Of a DNA stretch of 64,000 bases, positions 21,866-33,831 are shown piece after piece. Numbering within the stretch: the first letter of the stretch is position 1; each line of letters starts with the position of its first letter. Under the pieces are notes generated by a model. That model searched no databases. It was not told the origin of the DNA and was given only the letters and a program-made list of their open reading frames with translations. Origin of the DNA: Styela clava (Eukaryota > Chordata > Ascidiacea > Stolidobranchia > Styelidae). The translations under genes were made by a program, and so were the position numbers. The stretch lies in assembly GCF_964204865.1 (NCBI RefSeq), contig NC_135258.1, positions 2,719,001 through 2,783,000 of the forward strand, read 5' to 3'.

Positions 21866-24800
21866 AAGATCCGACCAATGACATTAAACAACATGATGCG
21901 CAACTTCGGCATTTTTGGCCGAAGATCGTATCCGATAGCACGCTCCAATGCACATACTTGACGAGACGAAAACGAGCAGATGTATGCTGCTTTCAAGGCA
22001 TAGCACGAATGGTGTTCGTTCCTGTTTTGAAAGTTTTTGTCGATTTCAATGATATTTTGGAAAATTGAAGGTAAAAAGAAATCGAAAAAAGGTAGGGTAA
22101 ATACTATTGTTGTATATCACACCCGGTCATAGCACTGTTAAGTACATGTGGGAAAGCCAGCTTTTGTCAAATACTACGAAGTTGTTAATTCAGTACAGTA
22201 CGTTGTTGCACATTTGCCGAAATTGCATATTTACTTACCCCTTATGGTTTCAAAAAGTTCATGCACCTTCATTTCGATTTTTTTAATCAGTGAGAATATA
22301 TACTCATTGCTGTAACATACCATTGCTCATTCACTTTTATTTGCGTATTGAATCAAAGGGTTAACAAATTCACCTGACATTTCACTCATGCCGGTCTATA
22401 TTGTATAGTCTAATCTCTCAAGTATTTGGAGCCACGAGCCACGTAATTTTATGACTAAACCCCATTTATTAGTTGGTTTATATACCAAATTCAGTAAAGC
22501 ATATTTACATTGAACATGAGATATTGGATTTATAAGCTTTTCCATTCTAAATCATATAGACTGCTTTATTTATTCTTAACGGAAATTAATAAATCTCCTC
22601 TCTTTCTTCAGATGTGAAAGTTGTGGACACACCTGTCTAAGAATTGTGAGATTCCTGCAGCACAAGGGGCAATAGCTAAAATAGTAAGTATATAAATCAA
22701 GAAATTAAGTCGACATAAAGTAAAACTTTCAACTATTCGTCTAACCTCAACTACCTATTATTTATTCACAGGACAACTGTAGCAGAAGGGGAGATATCAG
22801 AAGTCTGGCGACATATCAGTGACAGTGTGATTCCAAGAAATATAATTAGAATACTCCATAAATGTTTGCAATAGAAGAACAACCTATGGAGGCATGCAAA
22901 GACATTTGACTCTCCGGTAGAGTTGTGTATGGCCCCTACATCCTGCAAGGCTTGAAGAAAATAACTAAAAATTCCAAAGCGTAAGATTGCATAAGCGGTC
23001 TTATTTTTTTTATCAAAATGTAACAGATTTTTCAAACTTTTTTAAGTGAAATTGAATATTCACACAGAAAACAATTTACTCAAAGTAGTTTTGAAAAATG
23101 ATTTTTTTTGTTCACATTTTGACCCATTTAAGAATACACATCAAGCTAGCAAAAGAATACTTGAATAAAACACTTGAGTGATTGAATTAAACGCAAAGTA
23201 CATGAAGGTGACATTTTCGAAAAAAATGGGAGTTTCAATATTTCTGCATTTCACAAAATTCTCATCTCAGAAGCATTGTTTAATTTGTCATATTTCCATC
23301 GGTACTATGAAAAAACACAATAAGCTCAGCAGTCAATATGACAAATTCGAAGACCAACTTCGGACAGAAAATTTCCATGTGTTTGTATATTAATATAATT
23401 ATACAACGACTTAGTTACTAAATATCAATAATAATTCAAGCAATTCTATGCCATGCAATGGGGAGCGTAATGTCTTGTCGAAAAAATCTGTCATTTGTTT
23501 TTTTACTGATCTATACATGAAATGATAAAAGTAACTTTTTTGCGTTACTGGAATTAATTAAACATTCGCAAAGATCCAGATTAACCCATGATCATGTGAC
23601 CTCGTTAGTTACGGCTGGTACTATAAAATCATTTCAGCCTGGCCTTAGTATGCTGGTGACACAAAAAGATGCCAAACGTCAGGACAAATGTAATTAAAAA
23701 AACATTGAGTTTATACTGTAGTATTTTTGTTAATTTTAAGTACATATATTTAGATTAAGTCATTTTTTTGATGTATGTAATATTCTTTCCTTATCCAAAG
23801 CATGTTCAAAAATGATTTTGATGGCTGTACATAGAATTTTATGATTTTTTGTAATAAATACAGTGCAATAATAGTGGAATGCAAATATTAATATGTAATT
23901 GCGTTTGAAATTAAAAAAAATAATAAACCGTAATCCAACTGTTTAGTTGCATATGTCACAAACTAAAACTATCTTGAAAATATCTTTCAAGTATACATTA
24001 TCAAAAACTGTTTGCGGCCCTTTTTACAATTTCCAACATGCAATGCGGCTCTCGAAAACCCATGAGTTTGACACCACTGATCTATTCTAGACGATTAAAG
24101 CATTGCTTTGGGAAATAATATCACTTCAATTAAATTGAAAAAAAATCTCGCTATATTAAATACAAAATCGTTGCTATCATAAAGGTAAACCAATTCAGCA
24201 ACTCGATATATATTGGCCTTCACAAAGCAATGGAAGCAAAATTGAGAGTTCATGAGCTATGAACTTTTGTTCTTTTCTTTGTCTTGAACTTTTCATACTC
24301 CACAGCCCCTATTGATTTTTTTTAATTTTAATTACCATGTGATGGTCATACATATTTTTAACTTGTATTTTCTGTCATGATGTATTATCTCAATGTGTCA
24401 AAATTTTAATTAGTGTGCATATTTTGCTTCCAGATGACATAAATGTATTGTCTTGTTTATTACCTCAGCTTGGAGTATTGACAAGAAAAAGGTGCCAGTA
24501 AATTACGTAAAATTTTTTTTAACTCTCTGTTATAATCAGAATTCACAATTAATAGGAATTATACACAGCCAGCAATCAATGAGAATTATATGCGAAATCC
24601 CTCAGAATAAATTTGTGTTCTAAAATCGGAGGAAGGTAAAACATATAGTTAGTTTCCATTCACACAAGTCTTTCAAGAAGACTTGTTCGAGCCAAACTAA
24701 ATGAGCATCGTCAGGTGATCGGTAAGGCTGCAAGTTAAATCAGCCCTACAACCTCCTGCATAGTAGATAATATTAATTAGTGGGCTATGAGCTAAATTCC

Positions 24801-25407
24801 TAAGTTTAGACACATACCTATCTACGAGGCATTATGTACCAGCAATGTTACCTACGATTAACCAAATATGTATGTCTAATAAATTCACCAACTAAAGCAA
24901 GTTCGATAGGTGCAAACTTCGTGTTATGGAATTGTATCACAGCGCCGTTAAGAGAAGTATAAACAGTTTTGCTGTTTTGTATGACACCCTCTTTAAATGA
25001 AATTTCAATGTTTAAACGCAAACATTAAAATTACTAACTTTGAACTTTGTCATTATCTGCAAAATGTCCCACACAAATCTTCCCGCTATCGCGTTTGTAA
25101 TCTTCTATGATAAAAAAACGTCTATGATGTCCAGAATTACTCTTTACAGCTTGTCTGCCATTCCAGCTTTCCAAGTGAGCAAACTTCTTAGATATAGAGA
25201 TTATTTTCTTTAGTTACAGGTGCAAAAAGGCAGGTACTACACGTAAAGAAGACGCCGAGTAGCAAAAGCGAGCGGAAAACGGTCGCGAAAGGCGACGAGA
25301 AATATGTGCATTGGAGCATATCATGAAATACAATCTTTCGCATGTAGTCTTATGGAGTGACGTCAGAGTTGCCTATCATGTTGTTTAATGTCATTGATCC
25401 GACTTAG
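21866..25407. mobile_element. 3.5-kb segment bounded by inverted repeats, no recognised gene
   Basis: The left end AAGATCCGACCAATGACATT continues into AAACAACATGATGCGCAAC. The right end is its inverted counterpart (complement AAGTCGGATCAATGACATT...). Twenty-two bases are identical, and a second match (GCTCCAATGCACATA) lies further in on both sides (about 21941 and 25303). The interior is AT-rich and lacks a recognisable transposase. A C2H2-like scrap (RCESCGHTCLRIVRFLQHKG) is readable at 22616-22680. No clear target duplication. Confidence 0.6.
24000..24082. mobile_element. hAT terminal remnant
   Basis: TTTGCGGCCC...GCGGCTCTCGAAAACCC followed by GAGTTTGACACCACTG reads, in complement, as a hAT terminus beginning CAGTGGTGTCAAACTC. 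The matching other end was not found, so this is an orphan end or a highly diverged element. Confidence 0.5.
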
Positions 25408-25409
25408 AG

Positions 25410-26155
25410 CTAACATTTGAAGGCTTGAATATTATAAAAGCCCTCATGCAAGTCTTTGCCAGAGAGAAAGGAGCTGACCAAGTCATGCTAAAATTCTCTC
25501 AATGCTCACACCTCTCACCAAAGATGTTCGCTGGGCATACGGAAAAAATTTTTACAGCGAAAGCCATGTTGGAAATAACCAACTACATTCTCAAGCCACT
25601 GGATGACAATGTAACATTTGCCACCCCGAAGAATTTATTTTGCGAACAGGTCGACAGTTATGAAAAAGGCATAATTGAGTACATTGCAGGATATACCCTG
25701 AAAAAGGGGTATATTAAATTTGCAGAATCAGCAAAAGCCCTGGACTCCCTCTGTGCAAAAAGGCCCTCCCATTACTGCAGTTCCCGGAGGGAAAGCTAAA
25801 GTATCCAACTCAAGCATACTTGTTACTATTAGAGGAGGCTTACCAAAAAGTAGCGCAGGAATGTGCTAAACAGCCACATCTTATAGACTTTGCAGGAATT
25901 GAAAATAAGTTAGAAGAGTCTCAAAACTTTGATACCAATGTCAATGACATGCTACCCTATTGCAATGGACACAAAGAAAGTGTCAAGATAGCAAGATATG
26001 TAACGAGTTTATTTATAAGAGTGCTTTCACATGCATATGCAAGAAAGTTGTTTTACAAATTATTCAAAAAGAGGGCCCCGGGGTCTGTTCTAGAGGTACT
26101 AGACCAGATTTGGCAAGAATCAGCAACAGTCATATTTTCAATTAATTTTTTTTAG
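25410..26155 (+). pseudogene. Transposase-like C-terminal remnant (P/THAP9-type suspected)
   Basis: Two plus-strand ORFs (25425-25799 and 25820-26155), separated by a frameshift/stop near 25798, read as one protein. The clearest motif is GIIEYIAGYTLKKGY, resembling the Y-AGY-xxK segment near the C-terminus of P-element and THAP9-type transposases. A related motif (ILDYIAGYVFRK) occurs at 53622-53660. The start reads LTFEGLNIIKAL. It lies tail to tail with the P/THAP gene at 26768-31053, which lacks this C-terminal segment. Assignment is tentative. Confidence 0.45.
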
Positions 26156-26767
26156 TAACTGCTAAAATAAAAAGCTTGAGGTACTTGATTGAGTCTATTG
26201 TTTAATTATTGTGTGGGCCGGGTTATCTCAGTGTTTCTCTTATGTACCAAACAAAAAGCACCCAATTAAATTTGATTCGACTAAAATACACAAAGTCTCA
26301 AATACACCAGGCAATAAACTGCATCATCCACTTCAATCTTCTGCCATCCAAACTTGTTATTTGATTGCCATGCTATTATAAAACAGCACTAATAAGTTTC
26401 CGAGCAGGCTGTGAAGTCCAGTAAAGTTAGACCATAATTCAAATTTGACGAAGAGTTCGAAACAGGCTACAACAAACCAAACTTTTACAAAAACTTTATT
26501 GAGTCTTACTGAATTTAATTATCTATTGAAAATACTCTAGTCAATTCAATGCTTAGTTTTTTAGAAAAATTTGAATGGGATATTACGATAAAAATTTGAC
26601 TCTGATTAATTCAACCAAATTTTGCGCACAGCTACGATATAAAAAAATGTTGGACTTCCGACTCCAAAGCCTTGTGTGTATGGTCAAATGTTTCGAACAA
26701 AAGACCAATATTGATTTTATGGCAACAATCCACGATATTATAAGAGAAAATGCATAATCTGCAAATT

Positions 26768-29700
26768 CTAAATATCGTAAGTCATGATTGCAGCCGAAAT
26801 TATGCTAATGTTCATTTTTTTTGATGGCAATGGATGTTCACATATGTCTGTCCAGGCATCCGCTTTCCCATAGGTTGTATTACCACCTTTGACCTTCTTG
26901 ATGATCTTTCTTTGCGAAATTTGGGTTATTCCATAGGATACTTGAGATATGTCTGGATTGCTTGATCTAGATCCAAGTTGTCTCTATGAATGTGATGCTG
27001 CGGATTAGATATATACATGGCTAGATAGATACCCATACAGTTCAGCCCCCCAAAAAATCTCACCAAATTTCCGAAGAAAGCTTCCAAAACATCCTGATTA
27101 AAGCAGTGCAAAGACACATATTCCAAACCATTTGCCAGAAGGTATTTGCACATCTCTATGAAATTGTGTGTGGTGAATTTCAGTCCCTCTAAGGTTGGGC
27201 GAGCAAGAAAACTCTTTTCATCTCCACCATGCTCATTCTATAATTGTTTTCAAGAATAAATAATGCATGAAAATAACAATAGCCAACCCCAAAATGACAT
27301 CTCTCATTTCCAATGTTATGGCATAGTAAATATAATATAATCTTCAAATGCTATGGTTGTAGATCTTTTTAGAGATTGTGATCATTTTGAATAAAACCAT
27401 ACAAAAATTACAACTCACTTCCCACTCCAACAGTGAACCTATGAAGTCATTCTTCAACCAAGACAGTCTATCATCGTCGACGCATCGTATGGGGCAATTA
27501 CAGGAACAGTTGACAATTTCATACCATCTGAATGGACGATACATGCATAACTGACACAAAAATAGGGAATTTTTTTTCTTTTAAAAAATGACCGACTTAC
27601 TTTGCAAACATCAAAACAAATTTGGCAGTTCCATTCGTCCCATTCATTGTTTTTAAACATTGGCCGACGTTCCAGCTCAGCACATCAGTTGCAAGATTGA
27701 CTTTCATCTGAAAATAAAAAAGATTTTCCCAAATCACTCTGTATTAAAAAAAATTAGTTATTGAAAATCCTGTTACCACAGTCAAGGGCATTGGCAGCGA
27801 ATCAAAAATTTTAGTTGAAATAAGTCCATTTCAGGGATTTTATCAGCGTGTCGTGCGGCCAAACCAACACAATTAGACTATTAGCTTACCTTACTATATG
27901 GTGTTAACTCTACATGTGATGGACTCAGTCTGGTACGGCCAAGGACCTGAACAGATTCCTGCATATAAATGTCTTTAATATGCCTCCACACAATGTCCTG
28001 GCCACCTCGGCGCATATGCTTCTTCCCACCAACTTTTGATGCATATAACGAGTTTCGAACAGTCTGAACAAATGAAAAAAAGACTGTTGAAAATTAACGC
28101 ATCATGGTAAACATTATACAATGCCATTTGCCCATTTCTTTTATTACCTTGATCAAATGTGATGGATCAGAACATAGGTATATGTTCCTGTCAGAGTCGC
28201 ATATATTAGGAGCAAACAATACACCATCACAAGGCAATTCCAAGTTGCCACTTAAAAGTTGGAAAAGGCGGCGGTTGGTACTGTGACCATCTGCGATTAC
28301 AGCAAGGATCTTTACGCTTCGGCTCTCACATTCAATTAAAAGTTCCCAAAACACCCGACAAAGCTTGGAGGCTGGGGAGTTACGGGTTGCATACCACGCC
28401 AAAGGAATCGACAGATCTCGCTTCACGGTTCTAACGTAGAATACTGAAGAAACATGTAGAACATTAATACTGCGTTACATAAAAAGTCTACCGTAGTAAA
28501 ACCCCAGTAACAACTTACCTAAAATGTGTGAAGCAAGCTGGTCATTATTGCCATTCCTTGCCATTTCTTTGTCCACGAAACCAATCAATTTGCCGTTACG
28601 ACAGACCAGATTTTCTCTAACTGTATCAGAGATTCATATATATGACAATGATGTAAGATTGTAAATAAAAATTAAAGTGAGCTTACCCTTCATCTCATCG
28701 AGAGCAACAAATCCAATCAATGAACCCTTGTCTTTGATGACTCTCTCCATTTCTTTCAATGCCAGTTTGTTAATCCCAGATTGTGGTGGAATGACATTTC
28801 TGCAAAAATAAATCAGCAATCGCGAGTCACTGACCAATGTATGATATAATAAGTAGACAGATAATAAACAAAATATTTTTTTTAAATAGACTGAAAGAAA
28901 ACAACATGGCCAAATGGTTATCAAAGTTAATTTAAATTCACCATAGTACACCCCAACAATTGTCAGAAGCATTACATTTACCTGTAGCGATTCAAAGTGC
29001 TTGGGGAAGGGAGAGTCAGCACCTGACTTGTTCGCAGATGATCATAGGCAGAAGGCGATCTGCAATAGAGTTCCATAGCCCAACGAATCACATCTGGATG
29101 GTACGTGAAGAGGGGTGAGCATTGGAGTTGGCAAGCTGCTGACCAAAAAACATTTGCTGCCAAGTATTCAAGATGGAACTTTCAGAAGCGAAAGTGGCCT
29201 GTGAAAATATTCACAAGTCAGTCATACAATTAATCTCTTGAGTCTAGTACATTAAAAATTATTTGATCGTGAAATAAAACAAAAAGTAAACATGACCTTG
29301 ATCATATCATGCACAGTATCATCAACTTGCAACATGACCTGGCTTGGATAGTGTTCTTCCTCGTCATTTTTGAACTGTTCTGACATGCAGCTGCTGCACA
29401 TTGGGCATCCAATTGACACATCCACTAAAAATATCCTGCAATCATATATATGCTCTCGAGACAGTCGAACAGCGATTTTTTACTAACATACCAATTGTGC
29501 TACATGATGTTGACTGATATATATTTTTGATATTAATCTTGTCACCTCCCCACGACAAAACTGGGTGAACCAATGTACTGCCATCCCGCCGATCAATACC
29601 GCAACACAACTCCAATTTGCCTAATTTGTCTTAAATGGATAACACAAATTTGAGTTACAGAATAAAACAAAGGTGAACTTGTCAAAAGAAAATGTATACC

Positions 29701-31053
29701 TAAAAGAGAATTCAGAGTATCACATCTGTCAACTCCTAGCTTTGCAATCTCGACTTTCCAGCCAGAAAAATGAGCACTTTGCATTGCACCATCTTCTCCA
29801 TACTCAACTCTTTTTTCATCATTGTGTAAAATTATTTCAGTTTGTTTTAGATTGATAAAAGTTGTTAGATACAATTTGGTATGTCATATGGCTCATGGGT
29901 ATATTTGTGATTTGGTATTTGCAATTTATCTTAGCTATTTACTCTGTACAATCCTGTAGCCTCCTAGTATGAGTTTTAATATTCTGCCATCTAAAAATAT
30001 TCGCTAACGACAAACTTGCGCTACAATGAAAAACTGCTGAACTTACAATTCATGCTGTCAAACTCAATTACTACTCAAATGACACAGCAACAAAATAATT
30101 GAAAACTAACATGTTATCCTATTCTCTGCAAGTTGAAAACCAAACTATAATTGATAACTTCTGTTTAAAAACAACTACCTTATACTAGGCACGCAGTAAT
30201 CATCCTTTCTCATCTCTGCAATAAATTTTCCTCGGTGCTCATACAAAGCCCACTTATCTGTATAAAAAGTTCAATCAAAATTTGCTAAACAAGCAAAAAA
30301 AATTTCTACAGATGCATACCTTTCATAGATTGCGACAAGTATGAAGTGGCACTGACCAAACTCCTAGTAGATCGATATCGAATTTTTTCCGGCAGTGGTT
30401 CACGCACAGCTGGAAGAGGTCTTCTTTTTTCCTGGTACACAGCTGAACTCCTGGGAATTTTTCTGCATGGAACTGCTCCGAGTTTCAAAGAGCTTTTTTT
30501 CCCATGCCGAAGTATATCGGTTCCCAGGAAATGGTCTTCACATATTGAGGCCCTAAATATAAAAAGGTAAAGTATATTAGTATAACAATATGAAGATGTC
30601 AAAAGCTAGCTATGGTCATTTTGTGCAAAATTTGAATTAAATGCAAAACAAATTAGATGGCTTGGTAGGCTTAGCAAATTATAACGATAAATATACGATA
30701 AGAAAAATTAACAAATATTCCGGGTTTCTGATAATCCACACAGCAGAATTTTTGAACGCAATTACTCAATTATACTATTATAGGCTGTATAAATTTGTTT
30801 ATATGTTTAGTATGCCTAGATAAGTACATTACGTTTCTTTGTGCAGCATAGCCTTGATGTTATCTCCTCTGCTACTGTCTCTCATCGCCAATAAAAAATT
30901 GGACAACCCCTCCCGGTGTTTCCTTTCCTGAGGAGTCATTGCCAGATCGGGCCGAAGAACTGAAAATAGTGTTTTTACAGACTGTCCTGCTTTCCTAGAC
31001 TTGACATAGGAGTAGCTGCATCCCGGCACTGCACAATGCGTTCCAGCTGGCAT
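26768..31053 (-). CDS. P-element/THAP9-like DNA transposase, 15 exons, open throughout
   Basis: Minus strand; exons 31053-30833, 30552-30320, 30257-30179, 29809-29700, 29629-29492, 29424-29297, 29178-28982, 28799-28687, 28620-28519, 28443-28148, 28063-27890, 27707-27601, 27527-27419, 27237-27064, 26983-26768. Every junction is GT-AG and keeps phase; the joined CDS is 2397 nt (798 aa). The N-terminus is a THAP-type C2CH zinc finger (CAVPGC, then SICEDHF across intron 1). The RNase H-like catalytic core follows: VALDEMK (first Asp, about residue 402), VIADGHSTNRRLF (second Asp, about 492), SDPSHLIK|TVRN, then FNQDVLEAFFGN|LRQLGSR (catalytic Glu, about 721). Family proteins run about 750-900 aa. 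The weakest junction is the exon 4 acceptor, which has a poor pyrimidine tract. The C-terminal AGY segment of relatives is absent. It may be a live transposon or a domesticated gene. Confidence 0.85.
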
Positions 31054-32019
31054 AGTGAAAAATATTTAAATCACTTAATATATATATATAACAATACTCA
31101 CGTATCGATACCACAAATACTTGGTTTGCTTCTCCAAACTGTGTTCCCTCTTCACATAAGTTGAAATAAAGGATTCCTGTGCAAGTACGGTACCTACGAT
31201 TAGAACTATATGTACCGGTAGATAGATTAGAGCTAAGTTGTCTACAATACTGTGGTACGGGCCTGAAAGCAAAATTACCGACAATGAAATAGCAATATCT
31301 GAATAATATTATTGCTACTGCTGTCAGTTCAGCAGTTACCGTACCGGTGCCAGGTTATCGTACTGTGTTAGGTCAAGTTCACAGTCTGTGACATAAATAT
31401 CGCATCGAAACGAAAGCTAGCGTGATTTTTAGAGCTAATCTACTCATATATATATATATATACGAAGCGTTACAAAATAACTTAAAAATGCCCGCAGCTT
31501 GGGGCAACAAAAAACCCTCGGTCAAAATATTTGGCGGCAAAGTTAAGCGCTGAGAAGGTCATACCTCTTTACTCATGCGGAACTATGACGTCACACAGAG
31601 GTGGTATCTCTATGTTGACCCTCTATAATTCAATGATCACTCTGTCTTCCTAGGAGTTTTAAATTAGTGTAGAAATAGCTGTGATAGACTAGGCTAAAAT
31701 TCCTCATCGGTACTTTTAAAAAACAGATTGTTGTATGCGATGAATCATAATGATGGTTTGAAACACATACCCCATTTTACAGGCGCCAAATCGCAAAAGC
31801 ACTCTTAAAATAGCCCTGAAAACTTTGCAATGGGAAAGTATAGAAAGAATTTTCCAGGGGTCAAAGATCGGGAAACCATGTCCAATATTCCGTCATTAAA
31901 ATAATTGACTCTGTAACTCCGATTTCCGTGAAAATAGGTTCATTATATCAAATAAAAGAAAAAAATGGAAGGTTAACTAAACGATGCTCACATCGTGGCC
32001 GATCAGTATTTGCAGAAAA
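31054..32019. other. Upstream of the P/THAP gene; possible right inverted repeat
   Basis: No gene. 31447-31462 is an (AT)n run. About 31555-31645 contains the inverted partner of 21223-21290 and may be the right end of a large P-like element. The promoter of the P/THAP gene would lie here, but I see no specific site. Confidence 0.4.
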
Positions 32020-32169
32020 TTTCACAACGGAAAACATGGCGGGTATAATTTTGGAAAAACGGGTAACTGTCAGCTAGAACTATTTACCAGTTTTGCCAAA
32101 GTCGCGGTTTGCATGTATCCGCCCGCTACCCAGCGCATTTGCGCAGCGTTTGGAACATCAAAACTAAAA
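32020..32169 (+). promoter_or_regulatory. Conserved 5' flank of BTB-Kelch genes
   Basis: The 150 bases before the K2 start are shared with the K5 5' flank, which is split in two by a 4.8-kb insertion (46106-46199 and 50972-51030, complement strand). Shared blocks include ATGGCGGGTAT, GGTAACTGTCAGCT, GCGGTTTGCATGTA and TTTGGAACA-CAAAACTAAAA directly before ATG. In K5 the same frame has a TAG nine codons before the ATG, so the block is 5' flank or UTR, not protein. It is a candidate core promoter or leader. Confidence 0.6.
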
Positions 32170-33831
32170 ATGGAGCTTGAGATTAAATGTGATAAGAACA
32201 ATCGCATATGGCGAGTTTTCCAACGACTCGACAGATTGAGAAAAGATAAAGATCGTTGTGATGTTTTAATTAAAGTTGGATCTGATGAAATCCTGGCTCA
32301 TAAGAATGTGTTGTCTGCAAACTCGGATTATTTTGATAAGATGTTTGCGCATGACACGAAAGAAAAACAATCAGGAATATGTGAAATGAAAGAAGTTGAT
32401 GCATTTTGTGTTAAAAAATGTGTTGACTACATGTACAGCTGTGAAATTGCGGCTCCATTCGAAAAACTCGGTGATTTATTGCATGTTGCCACATTATTGC
32501 AACTTGATGAAGTTTGTAGTGGAATTGTGGAACTTCTTGAAACAAATCTGAGTCCAGAATCAGTACTTGAAACCAGGAAAGTTTCCAAAATGTACAATCT
32601 GACAAATCTTAATGAAATATGCAAACAATTCATTTTGGATAAATTTGAAGAAATCTCCAAGGTTCATGATTTTGGTTTTCTTGGTAAAAAGGAATTTGTA
32701 AAAATGCTAAAATCAGAAAAATTGAAAGTTTCGGAGGATGTGAAGCTCAATGCTGTATTTAACTGGATTAGATTTGATTCTAAAAGTCGTAAAAAGTTTG
32801 CAGACGATATAATTGGATTGGTTGATTTATCCAAACTATCTCTTGGGTATCGAAGACATGTCATCGCCCATGAAGAAATTGTCAGAAAAAATGCTGATCG
32901 TCAGTTCAAATTCAGTATGTCCGTTATGGACTCTATGAATATTGCGCCATCGAGTGTTGCTGAAAATACGAGCAAAGAAGGCATTGTCGTTTTTGAAGAA
33001 AAATCTGGCCACCTTTATAGTTATAATCCTGAAAACAACTCATGGTTTCAAATGCAAGAGATGAATGAAGAAATGACGGATGAATGTTTCTCGGCTGTTT
33101 CTGCTGATGACTTTATTTATGTTTTGATGGAAAACAAGGCTGTTTACAGGCTCAATTATCTTGATGAAGATGCCACCTGGGAGAAAATGGCCGATATGCT
33201 TGAAGATCATGGCGAGTATCCTCCAGCTGTTGTTTTGAATAACATTATTTATGTCATCGGGTGTTCTTCTTCATATAATGATATTACTGCTGTTGAGAAG
33301 TACGATCCCAATTCAAACATATGGACAAGATTAAACAATTTGCCACACACGTTGAATGGACCAGGATTAACAGTTTATGAAAACAAGATTTATTGTTTTG
33401 GTGGCCACTCCTCTGGACAGTTACTAAATATAGTCGATCAGTTCGATTCTGAAGCTGATGTTAGGAAAATAGTTGGTGATATGCCTGTTGCAAAATCAAG
33501 TGCTGCTGTTGTTACAGTTGATGGAAACATTTATATCCTTGGTGGACTTATTGATGGTGTCGATGATGAAGAAGGCCTAGAACCCATTAAAGAAGTTCAG
33601 CGATTCGATCCAATAAGCAATAACTGGCAATCTTTAAATCCAATGCTTACCAGCCGATATTCATTCAATGCTTTTGCAATTACGGGTTACATTTATGCAG
33701 TTGGAGGATGTGACATTCGTGATAGTTTTGAAAAATACAACATTGCAGAGGACAAATGGGAGCTGATTGAGATACCAGAAAGAATGGAATTGGAAATATA
33801 CGATTCAGCAGTAATCAAATTAAAAAAGTAA
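32170..33831 (+). CDS. Intact BTB-Kelch protein K2 (Kelch-like, Cullin-3 adaptor type)
   Basis: Intronless ORF of 553 residues. An upstream in-frame ATG at 31984 would add 62 residues, but paralogue K5 has a stop in that leader, so the ATG at 32170 (MELEIKCDK) is chosen. Domains: BTB about 28-133 (RCDVLIKVG, ILAHKNVLSANSDYF); BACK about 135-245 (NLSPESVLETRKVSKMYNL, NAVFNWIRFD); Kelch propeller about 285-540, with blades such as NIIYVIG, NKIYCFGG, GNIYILGG and GYIYAVGG, each followed by a YDPNSNIW-type strand. In this family BTB-BACK binds Cullin-3 and the propeller binds the substrate for ubiquitination; the substrate here is unknown. Five other copies in the window are broken, so this is probably the only working member here. 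Confidence 0.92.
   Translation: MELEIKCDKNNRIWRVFQRLDRLRKDKDRCDVLIKVGSDEILAHKNVLSANSDYFDKMFAHDTKEKQSGICEMKEVDAFCVKKCVDYMYSCEIAAPFEKLGDLLHVATLLQLDEVCSGIVELLETNLSPESVLETRKVSKMYNLTNLNEICKQFILDKFEEISKVHDFGFLGKKEFVKMLKSEKLKVSEDVKLNAVFNWIRFDSKSRKKFADDIIGLVDLSKLSLGYRRHVIAHEEIVRKNADRQFKFSMSVMDSMNIAPSSVAENTSKEGIVVFEEKSGHLYSYNPENNSWFQMQEMNEEMTDECFSAVSADDFIYVLMENKAVYRLNYLDEDATWEKMADMLEDHGEYPPAVVLNNIIYVIGCSSSYNDITAVEKYDPNSNIWTRLNNLPHTLNGPGLTVYENKIYCFGGHSSGQLLNIVDQFDSEADVRKIVGDMPVAKSSAAVVTVDGNIYILGGLIDGVDDEEGLEPIKEVQRFDPISNNWQSLNPMLTSRYSFNAFAITGYIYAVGGCDIRDSFEKYNIAEDKWELIEIPERMELEIYDSAVIKLKK

Noticed and set aside
23400-24100. CRISPR-like or other regularly spaced array
   Set aside because: No regularly spaced direct repeats were seen; only AT-rich sequence with one orphan hAT end.
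27841-27889. Possible extra exon between P/THAP exons 11 and 12
   Set aside because: An open stretch follows an AG at 27882, but it reaches a stop and has no usable donor; direct joining of exon 11 to exon 12 (PYSK|MKVNLA) keeps phase and fits the family.
31984-32169. In-frame 62-residue N-terminal extension of Kelch gene K2
   Set aside because: The matching leader of K5 has a TAG in the same frame nine codons before the conserved ATG, and the K2 and K5 protein starts match at MELEI; the extension is most likely 5' UTR.
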